Assembly (NCBI RefSeq): GCF_003732425.1
Contig: NZ_MOBX01000015.1
Location: forward strand, 700,303 to 764,302
From: Pseudomonas fluorescens
Lineage (GTDB): Bacteria > Pseudomonadota > Gammaproteobacteria > Pseudomonadales > Pseudomonadaceae
DNA length: 64,000 nucleotides
Direction of reading: 5' to 3'
This document shows, one piece after another, positions 51,491 through 59,506 of this stretch. The notes under the pieces are model-generated. The model worked only from the letters and a program-made list of their open reading frames with translations, was not told the origin of the DNA and made no database searches. The position numbers and the translations under genes are program-made. Position 1 is the first letter of the stretch. Every line of letters begins with the position of its first letter.

Positions 51491-53908
51491 ATGAGCGACC
51501 AGCAAGAATTCCCGGAAAACCCCGACGACTACACCGAAGCCGAACACATCGAACACACCTCCTCCGGCAAAGGCCTCGCCCTGCCTGGCCAGAACCTGCC
51601 GGACAAGGTCTACATCATCCCGATCCACAACCGCCCGTTCTTCCCGGCGCAAGTCCTGCCAGTCATCGTCAACGAAGAACCCTGGGCCGAAACCCTCGAA
51701 CTGGTCAGCAAATCCGAACACCACTCCCTGGCCCTGTTCTTCATGGACACGCCCCAGGAAGACCCGCGCCACTTCGACACCGACGCCCTGCCGCAATACG
51801 GCACCCTGGTCAAAGTCCACCACGCCAGCCGCGAGAACGGCAAACTGCAGTTCGTCGCCCAAGGCCTGAGCCGCGTACGCATCAAGACCTGGCTGAAACA
51901 CCACCGCCCGCCGTATCTGGTCGAGGTCGAATACCCGCACCAGCCCACCGAGCCGACCGACGAGGTCAAGGCCTACGGCATGGCGCTGATCAACGCGATC
52001 AAGGAACTGCTGCCGCTCAACCCGCTGTACAGCGAAGAGCTGAAGAACTACCTCAACCGCTTCAGCCCCAACGACCCGTCGCCGCTGACCGACTTCGCCG
52101 CCGCCCTGACCTCCGCCACAGGCCCCGAGCTGCAAGAAGTGCTCGACTGCGTGCCGATGCTCAAGCGCATGGAAAAAGTCCTGCCGATGCTGCGCAAGGA
52201 AGTTGAAGTCGCGCGCCTGCAAAAAGAGATTTCGGCGGAAGTTAACCGCAAGATCGGCGAGCATCAGCGCGAGTTCTTCCTCAAGGAACAACTCAAGGTC
52301 ATCCAGCAGGAGCTCGGCCTGACCAAGGACGACCGCAGCGCCGACCTCGAACAGTTCGAACAGCGCCTGGAAGGCAAAGTCCTGCCGGCGCAAGTGCAAA
52401 AGCGCCTCGAAGAAGAAATGAACAAGCTGTCGATCCTCGAAACCGGATCGCCGGAGTACGCGGTCACTCGCAACTACCTCGACTGGGCGACTTCAGTGCC
52501 GTGGGGCGTCTACGGTGAGGACAAACTTGACCTCAAACACGCGCGCAAAATCCTCGACAAACACCACGCCGGCCTCGACGACATCAAGGATCGCATCCTC
52601 GAATTCCTCGCCGTCGGTGCCTATAAAGGTGAGATCAGCGGTTCTATCGTGCTGCTGGTCGGCCCGCCGGGCGTGGGTAAAACCAGCGTCGGCAAATCCA
52701 TCGCCGAATCCCTCGGCCGGCCGTTCTACCGCTTCAGCCTCGGCGGCATGCGCGACGAAGCCGAGATCAAGGGCCACCGCCGCACCTACATCGGCGCGCA
52801 GCCGGGCAAACTGGTGCAGGCGTTGAAAGACGTCGAAGTGATGAACCCGGTGATCATGCTCGACGAGATCGACAAGATGGGCCAGAGCTACCAGGGCGAC
52901 CCGGCTTCGGCGCTGCTGGAAACCCTCGACCCGGAGCAGAACGTCGAATTCCTCGACCACTACCTCGACCTGCGCATGGACCTGTCGAAAGTCCTCTTCG
53001 TCTGCACCGCCAACACCCTCGATTCGATTCCCGGCCCATTGCTGGACCGCATGGAAGTGATTCGCCTGTCGGGCTACATCACCGAAGAAAAAGTCGCCAT
53101 CGCCAAACGTCACCTGTGGCCGAAACTGCTGGAAAAGGCCGGTGTGTCCAAGGGCAGCCTGAGCATCAGCGACACCGCGCTCAAAGCCTTGATCGACGGT
53201 TACGCCCGCGAAGCCGGGGTGCGTCAGCTGGAAAAGCAAATGGGCAAACTGGTGCGCAAAGCGGTGATGAAGCTTATTGATGACCCGAAAGCGGTGATCA
53301 AACTCGGGCCGAAAGACCTCGAAGCGTCACTCGGCCATCCGGTGTTCCGCAACGAACAAGTGCTGTCCGGCACTGGCGTCATCACCGGTCTGGCGTGGAC
53401 CAGCATGGGCGGCGCCACGTTGCCGATCGAAGCCACACGGATTCACACTCTCAACCGTGGCTTCAAACTCACTGGGCAATTGGGTGATGTGATGAAGGAA
53501 TCGGCGGAGATCGCCTACAGCTACGTCAGCTCGCACCTCAAGCAATTCGGCGGTGACGCGAAGTTCTTCGACGAAGCCTTCGTCCACCTGCACGTCCCCG
53601 AAGGCGCGACACCAAAAGACGGCCCAAGCGCCGGCGTGACCATGGCCAGCGCCCTGCTCTCGCTCGCACGTAACCAGCCGCCGAAAAAGGGTGTGGCGAT
53701 GACTGGCGAACTGACCCTGACCGGGCATGTGCTGCCGATTGGCGGAGTGCGCGAGAAGGTGATCGCGGCGCGGCGGCAGAAGATTTTCGAGTTGATTTTG
53801 CCGGAGCCGAACCGGGGTAATTTTGAGGAATTGCCGGATTATCTGAAGGAAGGGATTACCGTGCATTTCGCCAAGAAGTTTGCGGATGTGGCGAAGGTGC
53901 TTTTCTGA
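51491..53908 (+). CDS. lon: ATP-dependent Lon-family protease
   Basis: 805 residues: N-terminal substrate-binding LON domain (about 35-235), coiled coil, AAA+ ATPase with Walker A GPPGVGKT (391-398) and Walker B IMLDEIDK, and a protease domain with the Ser-Lys dyad S713 (PKDGPSAGV) and K756 (GGVREKVIA). Degrades damaged and regulatory proteins in the cytoplasm. The N-terminus (SDQQEFPENPDDYTEAEHIE) differs from the classical E. coli-type Lon beginning and there is no clpX next door, so this may be a second lon copy. ATG 51491 rather than 51476: the family-like start. Confidence 0.94.
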   Translation: MSDQQEFPENPDDYTEAEHIEHTSSGKGLALPGQNLPDKVYIIPIHNRPFFPAQVLPVIVNEEPWAETLELVSKSEHHSLALFFMDTPQEDPRHFDTDALPQYGTLVKVHHASRENGKLQFVAQGLSRVRIKTWLKHHRPPYLVEVEYPHQPTEPTDEVKAYGMALINAIKELLPLNPLYSEELKNYLNRFSPNDPSPLTDFAAALTSATGPELQEVLDCVPMLKRMEKVLPMLRKEVEVARLQKEISAEVNRKIGEHQREFFLKEQLKVIQQELGLTKDDRSADLEQFEQRLEGKVLPAQVQKRLEEEMNKLSILETGSPEYAVTRNYLDWATSVPWGVYGEDKLDLKHARKILDKHHAGLDDIKDRILEFLAVGAYKGEISGSIVLLVGPPGVGKTSVGKSIAESLGRPFYRFSLGGMRDEAEIKGHRRTYIGAQPGKLVQALKDVEVMNPVIMLDEIDKMGQSYQGDPASALLETLDPEQNVEFLDHYLDLRMDLSKVLFVCTANTLDSIPGPLLDRMEVIRLSGYITEEKVAIAKRHLWPKLLEKAGVSKGSLSISDTALKALIDGYAREAGVRQLEKQMGKLVRKAVMKLIDDPKAVIKLGPKDLEASLGHPVFRNEQVLSGTGVITGLAWTSMGGATLPIEATRIHTLNRGFKLTGQLGDVMKESAEIAYSYVSSHLKQFGGDAKFFDEAFVHLHVPEGATPKDGPSAGVTMASALLSLARNQPPKKGVAMTGELTLTGHVLPIGGVREKVIAARRQKIFELILPEPNRGNFEELPDYLKEGITVHFAKKFADVAKVLF

Positions 53909-53931
53909 TAATTCGATAGCGCCGGCTCTAC

Positions 53932-54030
53932 CGCTTTCGCGAGCAGGCTCGCTCCCACAGGGTTGTGCAGTGAACACAGAAATTGTGAACACCGCTGCCC
54001 ACTGTGGGAGCGAGCCTGCTCGCGAAGGCG
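53932..54030. repeat. REPIN-like pair, GTGGGAGCGAGC family
   Basis: Arms CGCGAGCAGGCTCGCTCCCA and TGGGAGCGAGCCTGCTCGCG about 45 bases apart; here the arm order is the reverse of that at 4791. Lies between lon and the lipoprotein gene. Confidence 0.88.
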
Positions 54031-54123
54031 TCAGTCCTGACAACCCCTCCCCTGACTGTCACACTTTGTCTCATCTTCAGTTATGCTCGCCGTTCGTCGT
54101 GAACACCCGGAGCCGCTGACCTT

Positions 54124-54516
54124 ATGTCCCCCACTCGCCTGTTTGTCCCCCTCGCCCTTTCGTTACTGGCCGCTTGTGCCACGCAACCGAAACACAACGT
54201 GACCGTGGAAAAACAAAGCGAATGCCCCGTCCGGCTCACCAACGGGCAAAACCTCATCGTGATGCTGCCAAGCAACCCGACCACCGGTTATCGCTGGGCC
54301 ATTCAGGATTCCGCTGGTGGCGTATTGCGTGCACTCAGCCCCGAGGTCTACAGCAATCCGGAAGACGCCGGCGTCGTCGGCGCGGCGGGCGTATCGACCT
54401 GGCGCTTTCAAGCATTTGCCCCCGGCACCGGGCGCCTGCGCCTGACTTCGCAACAGCCGTGGGCACCAGAAGTGCTGCCGGTGGAAACCTTTGACTGCGC
54501 CATTTCGGTGAACTGA
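54124..54516 (+). CDS. Chagasin/I42-family protease-inhibitor-like lipoprotein
   Basis: 130 residues with a lipoprotein signal peptide (lipobox LLAAC, Cys about 18), then a single chagasin-like domain with the inhibitory-loop motif NPTTGYRW (about 58-65). Chagasins block papain-type cysteine proteases; the bacterial role is likely defence against outside proteases at the envelope (inference). The lysoplasmalogenase gene follows after 2 bases. Confidence 0.85.
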   Translation: MSPTRLFVPLALSLLAACATQPKHNVTVEKQSECPVRLTNGQNLIVMLPSNPTTGYRWAIQDSAGGVLRALSPEVYSNPEDAGVVGAAGVSTWRFQAFAPGTGRLRLTSQQPWAPEVLPVETFDCAISVN

Positions 54517-54518
54517 TT

Positions 54519-55154
54519 GTGGGTTGGCTGATTCTGGCGCTGATGGGCGCGGTGACGTTTCTCTACGGTGTCAGCACCCACGCGGCGCTGCTCTGCCTGT
54601 TGGTAAAACCGTTACCGGTGCTGGCGCTGCTCGGCTGGCTCCACGACGCACCGCCCAGCGACTATCGCCGCTGGATCAGCCTGGGTCTGATTTTCTCACT
54701 GCTCGGTGATGTGTTGCTGGCGTGGCCGGGTGACCTGTTTGTGTTTGGCCTCGGTGCGTTTCTGGTCGCACATCTGGCTTATCTGAAGGCTTATCTGAGT
54801 GACTGCAAGCGTCTGGCGGTGTTGCCGTTGGTGCTCGCCCTCGGAGTTGGCGCGGTATTGCTGGGACTTTTGATTTCCAGCGGTCTGGGGCCGTTACTGG
54901 TGCCGGTGATCGTTTACGGCACGGCGATCAGCGCAATGCTCTGGCGTGCCCTCGCTCGTCTCGGAACCGATGTGCCCAAGCGTTCGGCGCTACTGGCGGC
55001 GGGGGGGGCGCTGGCGTTTGTGTTCTCGGACAGCGTGATTGGCATTGACCGGTTTGTGTCGCCATTTCACGCTGCGCCTTACGTCATCATCCTCAGCTAC
55101 TGGCTGGGCCAGTGGGGCATCGCGGCCTCAGCGTTCTCCCAGAAACCCCACTAA
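54519..55154 (+). CDS. YhhN-family lysoplasmalogenase
   Basis: 211 residues, about seven transmembrane segments, with the family motifs KPLPVLALLGWL (about 29-40), GLIFSLLGDVLLAWP and FSDSVIGIDRF. YhhN/TMEM86 proteins cleave the vinyl-ether bond of lysoplasmalogens. GTG start 2 bases after the previous stop, so it is translationally coupled to the chagasin-like gene. A REPIN follows 6 bases after the stop. Confidence 0.85.
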   Translation: MGWLILALMGAVTFLYGVSTHAALLCLLVKPLPVLALLGWLHDAPPSDYRRWISLGLIFSLLGDVLLAWPGDLFVFGLGAFLVAHLAYLKAYLSDCKRLAVLPLVLALGVGAVLLGLLISSGLGPLLVPVIVYGTAISAMLWRALARLGTDVPKRSALLAAGGALAFVFSDSVIGIDRFVSPFHAAPYVIILSYWLGQWGIAASAFSQKPH

Positions 55155-55160
55155 CCCCCT

Positions 55161-55290
55161 GTGGCGAGGGAGCTTGCTCCCGCTCGACTGCGCAGCAGTC
55201 GCTAAACCTGAGTACGAGCTGAACCTGCGGTATCGCGTGCACCGGTTTTGGGGTCGCTTCGCAACCCAGCGGGAGCAAGCTCCCTCGCCA
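55161..55290. repeat. REPIN-like element, GTGGCGAGGGAGC family (long form)
   Basis: Arms GTGGCGAGGGAGCTTGCTCC and GGAGCAAGCTCCCTCGCCA with internal GACTGCGCAGCAGTCGC and GGTCGCTTCGCAACCC. Lies between the lysoplasmalogenase and cmoA genes. Confidence 0.88.
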
Positions 55291-55399
55291 AAAGTATGTG
55301 CTTCAGGCTGGTGTGCGGCGCTTTATCAGACAACCCAAGCATCCCGACGCCACTTTGGCTAAAATGCCGGCCTTTTCCACCGACACCGCCGGAACCGCC

Positions 55400-56143
55400 G
55401 TGAGCAAAGAACCCGATCGCATTTTCGCCAAGCCTTTGGCCCAGGTACCCGACTTCGCCTTCAACGAAGACGTCGTGCGGGTGTTCCCGGACATGATCAA
55501 GCGCTCGGTGCCGGGTTACCCGACCATCGTCGAAAACCTCGGCGTGCTCGCCGCGCAGTTCGCCCAGCCGAACAGCGTGCTCTACGATCTCGGCTCATCG
55601 CTGGGTGCAGTCACTCAAGCGCTGCGCCGTCACGTGCGTACTGACGGTTGCCGGGTAATCGCTGTGGATAACTCGGCAGCGATGGTCGAGCGCTGCCGTG
55701 AATACCTCAACGGTCAGGACTCGATGTTCCAGGAGTTGCTGCCGGTTGAAGTGATCGAAGGCGACATTCTCGCCCTCGACTTCCAGCCCGCCTCGGTGGT
55801 GGCGCTGAACTTCACCCTGCAATTCATCGCCCCGGATCAGCGCACCACGCTGCTCTCGCGTATTCGCCAGGCGTTGCTGCCGGGCGGCGCGCTGATTCTG
55901 TCGGAGAAGCTGCGCTTCAACGATGCCGAAGAACACGCGCTGCTCACCGATCTGCACGTCGCGTTCAAGCGCGCCAACGGTTACAGCGAACTGGAAATCG
56001 CCCAGAAGCGCAGCGCCATCGAAAACGTCATGAAGCCCGACAGCCTCGAAGAACACCGCGAACGCCTGCTGGCCGCCGGGTTCTCGAAAGTCGTGCCGTG
56101 GTTCCAGTGTCTTAACTTTGCCTCGTTGATTGCCTTGCCATGA
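55400..56143 (+). CDS. cmoA: Carboxy-S-adenosylmethionine synthase
   Basis: 247 residues, class I methyltransferase fold: YDLGSSLGAVTQAL (SAM loop), IAVDNSAAMVERC and VALNFTLQFI. CmoA makes carboxy-SAM from SAM and prephenate for modification of uridine 34 in tRNA. Start taken as GTG 55400 (SKEPDRIFAKPLAQVPDFAF, the family N-terminus) rather than the upstream in-frame ATGs at 55298 and 55364, which lie in or near REPIN sequence. Overlaps cmoB by ATGA. Confidence 0.93.
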   Translation: MSKEPDRIFAKPLAQVPDFAFNEDVVRVFPDMIKRSVPGYPTIVENLGVLAAQFAQPNSVLYDLGSSLGAVTQALRRHVRTDGCRVIAVDNSAAMVERCREYLNGQDSMFQELLPVEVIEGDILALDFQPASVVALNFTLQFIAPDQRTTLLSRIRQALLPGGALILSEKLRFNDAEEHALLTDLHVAFKRANGYSELEIAQKRSAIENVMKPDSLEEHRERLLAAGFSKVVPWFQCLNFASLIALP

Positions 56144-57096
56144 TTGATCTGTCCCCCCTCGCCCGCCGTCTGGCCGGCACACCGCTGGCCGAATGGGCCA
56201 ACACCCTGCAAGCGCAACTCGACAAGAAAATGGAGAAAGGTCACGGCGACCTGGAGCGCTGGCAAAGTGCGCTCGACGCGTTGCCGAAAATCCAGCCGAG
56301 CGAAGTCGACCTGCTCAACGGTCTGAAACTCGACACCGATTGCGACGAGGAAACCCGCGCGCAGATGCGTACCGCGCTGATGGGCCTGTCGCCGTGGCGC
56401 AAGGGGCCGTTTGATCTGTTCGGCGTGCACGTCGACACCGAATGGCGATCGGACTGGAAGTGGTCGCGGGTCGCGCCGCACCTCGACTTGAAGGGCAAAC
56501 GCATTCTCGATGTCGGCTGCGGTAACGGCTATTACATGTGGCGCATGCTCGGTGCCGGCGCTGACAGTGTGATCGGTGTCGACCCGAACTGGCTGTTCTT
56601 CTGTCAGTTCCAGGCGGTGCAGCGTTATCTGTCTGAGCCGAACGCGTGGCACTTGCCGTTCCCGTTCGAAGACCTGCCGCCGAATCTGGAAGGCTTCGAC
56701 ACGGTGTTTTCCATGGGCGTGTTCTACCATCGCCGTTCACCGATCGAGCATCTGCTGGCGCTGAAGGATTGCCTGGTCAAGGGCGGCGAACTGGTGCTGG
56801 AAACACTGGTGGTCGAAGGCGACAAGCATCAGGTGCTGGTGCCGGAAGACCGTTATGCGCAGATGCGCAACGTGTGGTTCCTGCCCTCGGTGCCAGCGCT
56901 GGAATTGTGGCTGCGCCGTGCCGGGTTTACCGATATTCGTTGCGTGGATGTGAGTACTACAACGGTTGAAGAGCAGCGCGGTACGGAGTGGATGAAGTAT
57001 CAGTCGCTGAGCGACTTCCTTGATCCTGAAGACCACAGCAAAACCATCGAAGGCCTGCCCGCGCCGATGCGCGCCGTAATCGTCGCCCGTAAGTAA
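56140..57096 (+). CDS. cmoB: tRNA uridine-34 carboxymethyltransferase
   Basis: 318 residues with SAM-type loop ILDVGCGNGYYMWRML and SMGVFYHRRSPIEHL. CmoB transfers the carboxymethyl group from carboxy-SAM to 5-hydroxyuridine 34, giving cmo5U, which widens wobble decoding. 4-base overlap with cmoA and matched function make this a firm operon. Confidence 0.95.
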   Translation: MIDLSPLARRLAGTPLAEWANTLQAQLDKKMEKGHGDLERWQSALDALPKIQPSEVDLLNGLKLDTDCDEETRAQMRTALMGLSPWRKGPFDLFGVHVDTEWRSDWKWSRVAPHLDLKGKRILDVGCGNGYYMWRMLGAGADSVIGVDPNWLFFCQFQAVQRYLSEPNAWHLPFPFEDLPPNLEGFDTVFSMGVFYHRRSPIEHLLALKDCLVKGGELVLETLVVEGDKHQVLVPEDRYAQMRNVWFLPSVPALELWLRRAGFTDIRCVDVSTTTVEEQRGTEWMKYQSLSDFLDPEDHSKTIEGLPAPMRAVIVARK

Positions 57097-57120
57097 CCCT
57101 CACAAACGCCGCATCCCCCT

Positions 57121-57207
57121 GTAGGAGTGAGCCTGCTCGCGATAGCGGTCTGACAGTCACAGCAATGTTGAATGTCAGAACGCTATCGCGAGCAGGCTCA
57201 CTCCTAC
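57121..57207. repeat. REPIN-like element, diverged GTAGGAGTGAGC variant
   Basis: Arms GTAGGAGTGAGCCTGCTCGC and GCGAGCAGGCTCACTCCTAC, with an inner repeat GATAGCGGTCTGACA/TGTCAGAACGCTATC. The outer bases differ from the GTGGGAGCGAGC copies in both arms in a compensating way, so pairing is kept. Confidence 0.87.
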
Positions 57208-57222
57208 AGTTTTGGTTTGTGT

Positions 57223-57720
57223 TTATTCAGTGGGTTTCGCGCGGCGGGCACGGAAGAACTCGGTCAGCACCGCGCCACACTCCTCCGCCAACACCCCGCC
57301 TTCATACAACACCCGGTGATTCAAAAAGCCCTGGGTAAAAAACTGCCCCTGACTCTGCACAATCCCCGCCTTCGGCTCCAACGCGCCATACACCACCCGC
57401 GCCACTCGCGAATGCACGATCAAACCGGCGCACATGCTGCACGGTTCCAGCGTCACATACAGCGTGCTGCCCGGCAGACGATAGTTATCCACCGCCTGCG
57501 CCGCCGCGCGAATGGCGACCATTTCCGCATGGGCACTCGGGTCGCTGGTGCTGATCGGGCAATTGAAGCCGCGCCCGATAATCTCGCCGTCCTGCACCAG
57601 CACTGCACCCACCGGCACTTCGCCGAGGGCTGCGCCTTGTGCGGCGAGGGTCAGGGCTTCGCGCATGAAGTCACGGTCTCGGCTGCGGTCGATGATCGCG
57701 GCGGGGCGAATCTGGCGCAT
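57223..57720 (-). CDS. tadA: tRNA-specific adenosine deaminase
   Basis: 165 residues with the deaminase zinc motifs HAEM (about 65-68, H ligand and catalytic E) and PCSMC (about 95-99). TadA makes inosine at position 34 of tRNA-Arg. The frame extends upstream into the oxidase gene; ATG 57720 (MRQIRPAAIIDRSRDRDFMR) is chosen. Its A is shared with the stop of the multicopper oxidase gene (TGATG), so the pair is translationally coupled although the functions are unrelated. Confidence 0.93.
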   Translation of the reverse strand: MRQIRPAAIIDRSRDRDFMREALTLAAQGAALGEVPVGAVLVQDGEIIGRGFNCPISTSDPSAHAEMVAIRAAAQAVDNYRLPGSTLYVTLEPCSMCAGLIVHSRVARVVYGALEPKAGIVQSQGQFFTQGFLNHRVLYEGGVLAEECGAVLTEFFRARRAKPTE

Positions 57721-59096
57721 CACTTCACCTCGATGGCGGCCATCAGGCCGGTTTCCATGTGGTCGATCACGTGGCAGTGGAACATCCACACCCCCGGATT
57801 ATCAGCCACCAGCGCCACTTGCGCGCGCTCGTTCTTGCCCAGCAGATACGTGTCGGTGAAGTACGGAATGATCTTATGCCGGTTCGACGCAATCACCTTG
57901 AAACTCATGCCGTGCAGGTGGATCGGGTGTTGATACTGGGTCATGTTCTTCAATTCGAAGATGTAGCTCTGCCCCAGCTTCAGACTGGCAATCGGCCGGT
58001 CGGCGCAGGTCTTGTCGGTGATGTCCCAAGCCTTGCCGTTGATCTGCCACAGGCTCGGCGGCTTACCGTTTTCGACGTTGACCGACACCGAGCCGACCCA
58101 CTCGAAATTGAAGTTGAGTTTCTCGGCATTGGCCAGGTCCGGTTCAGCCACCGGATTGGCCGGCAGGGCCTTCGGCCAGTCGCTCGGCGCATCGTTATTG
58201 GCCACCGAACGCAGCGTGCCCAGACGCACCGGACCGTTGCGCAGCGACAATTCTTCACCCGCTGCCGGCGCCTTGATCGCCAGACAAATACGCATCCCCG
58301 GGCCCAACCAGTATTCCTTGCCCAGCGGACGCGGCTCGACCGGGTTGCCGTCCAGCGCATAGATCTGCGCTTCAACGCCGGGAATGTTGATGCGGTACGT
58401 CAGGGTGTTGTCGAGGTTAAGCAGACGCACCCGGGTGATCTGCCCGGCGGGCAAGTCAATCACCGGAGTCGGCACGCCGTTGATCGTCGAAAGTCGCCCC
58501 GCCGTGCCGCCACGGGCCGCTTCACGGGGAATACTGAACTCGACGAAATTGCCTTCGTCATCGATGTGCCAGTTTTTCAGGCTCAACGTCTTTTCGTACT
58601 TGAAACCGGTCGGCTCGCGCTCTTCGATGATCAATGGCCCGACCAGTCCGCGCCCGAGTTCTTCGCTGCTGCTGACGTGCGGGTGATACCAGTAGCTGCC
58701 GGCATCCGGCACGCGGAATTTGTAATCGAAGTACTCGCCCGGCAGTACCGGCAGTTGCGAGACATAGGGCACGCCGTCCATTTCCAGCGGCAGACGAATG
58801 CCGTGCCAGTGAATGGTCGTCGCCACCGGCAAGTGGTTGATGAAACGCACTCGCAGCCATTCACCCTGACGCACACGCAACTCGGTGCCCGGTGCCGACG
58901 GCCCGAATGCCCAGGCCTCGGTCTTGTGCCCCGGCACCAGCTCCACGTTCAGCGGCGCGGCGATCAGCTCATAGTCGTGGCCCGCCTCGGCGTCGGCCAT
59001 TTTCCCCAGCCAATAACGCGACGCGCCCCCCGCACCGACACCAACGACAACAAGACCGGCCAGGCCACCGAGGATTTGGCGACGGGTAAAGGACAT
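57720..59096 (-). CDS. Tat-exported multicopper oxidase
   Basis: 458 residues: a Tat-type signal (SFTRRQILGGLAGLVVVGVG), three cupredoxin domains and all four copper-binding segments HWHG (96-99), WYHPHV, HPIHLHG and HCHVIDHMETG near the C-terminus. It oxidises a substrate (copper(I), phenolics or another) and reduces oxygen to water in the periplasm. A methionine-rich loop like that of CueO is not evident, so copper resistance is not proven. ATG 59096 with GAGGTAG upstream. Confidence 0.92.
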   Translation of the reverse strand: MSFTRRQILGGLAGLVVVGVGAGGASRYWLGKMADAEAGHDYELIAAPLNVELVPGHKTEAWAFGPSAPGTELRVRQGEWLRVRFINHLPVATTIHWHGIRLPLEMDGVPYVSQLPVLPGEYFDYKFRVPDAGSYWYHPHVSSSEELGRGLVGPLIIEEREPTGFKYEKTLSLKNWHIDDEGNFVEFSIPREAARGGTAGRLSTINGVPTPVIDLPAGQITRVRLLNLDNTLTYRINIPGVEAQIYALDGNPVEPRPLGKEYWLGPGMRICLAIKAPAAGEELSLRNGPVRLGTLRSVANNDAPSDWPKALPANPVAEPDLANAEKLNFNFEWVGSVSVNVENGKPPSLWQINGKAWDITDKTCADRPIASLKLGQSYIFELKNMTQYQHPIHLHGMSFKVIASNRHKIIPYFTDTYLLGKNERAQVALVADNPGVWMFHCHVIDHMETGLMAAIEVK

Positions 59097-59213
59097 GAAC
59101 TCAACTACCTCACGTATCAGCATCAGACCCGGAGGGCCCGTAAAAGGCGAATACGATACACCTGCAGTTGAGAAACAGTAAGGGCGACCTGAGGCCGCAC
59201 ATTCTCTTCGGCC

Positions 59214-59504
59214 TCAGGACCGCAGGCCGGTCAGCAGATGCACCACGCCACTTTCCAGGGGCATGACGCCGGCGACACCGGCCTCGCTCAACGCCTGGCG
59301 ATCAATGCGCGATACATCGCGCAACGTCACCCGCACCCGAGTCAACGCCGCCTCTTGCTGCGACTTGAGGTTATCCACACCGCCCAGCGCGGCAATGATC
59401 TCCGCGCTTAAACCGCCGTCAGGCTCGGCCTGCGTTTCGGGTGCATCCGCCACCAGATCCGGAGTCAGGGCTTTCCAGAACGCCTTCTGCCATTTATCGA
59501 ACAT
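59214..59504 (-). CDS. PTS EIIB-like protein lacking the phospho-cysteine
   Basis: 96 residues: an N-terminal helix, then a glucose-family EIIB domain (about 34-96, IIAALGGVDNL, VRVTLRD, AGVAGVMPLESGVVHLLTG). In normal EIIB the phosphorylated cysteine stands in LDACxTRLR; the aligned segment is QEAALTRVR, with A53 in place of cysteine. It therefore probably cannot carry phosphate and may be regulatory or a relic. Next upstream, 2 bases away, is the EIIA-HPr-EI gene, suggesting a part in trehalose PTS. Confidence 0.85.
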   Translation of the reverse strand: MFDKWQKAFWKALTPDLVADAPETQAEPDGGLSAEIIAALGGVDNLKSQQEAALTRVRVTLRDVSRIDRQALSEAGVAGVMPLESGVVHLLTGLRS

Positions 59505-59506
59505 GT

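Noticed and set aside
55298..55399. Longer cmoA start
   Set aside because: The extension lies next to a REPIN and has no family similarity; GTG 55400 matches the known N-terminus.
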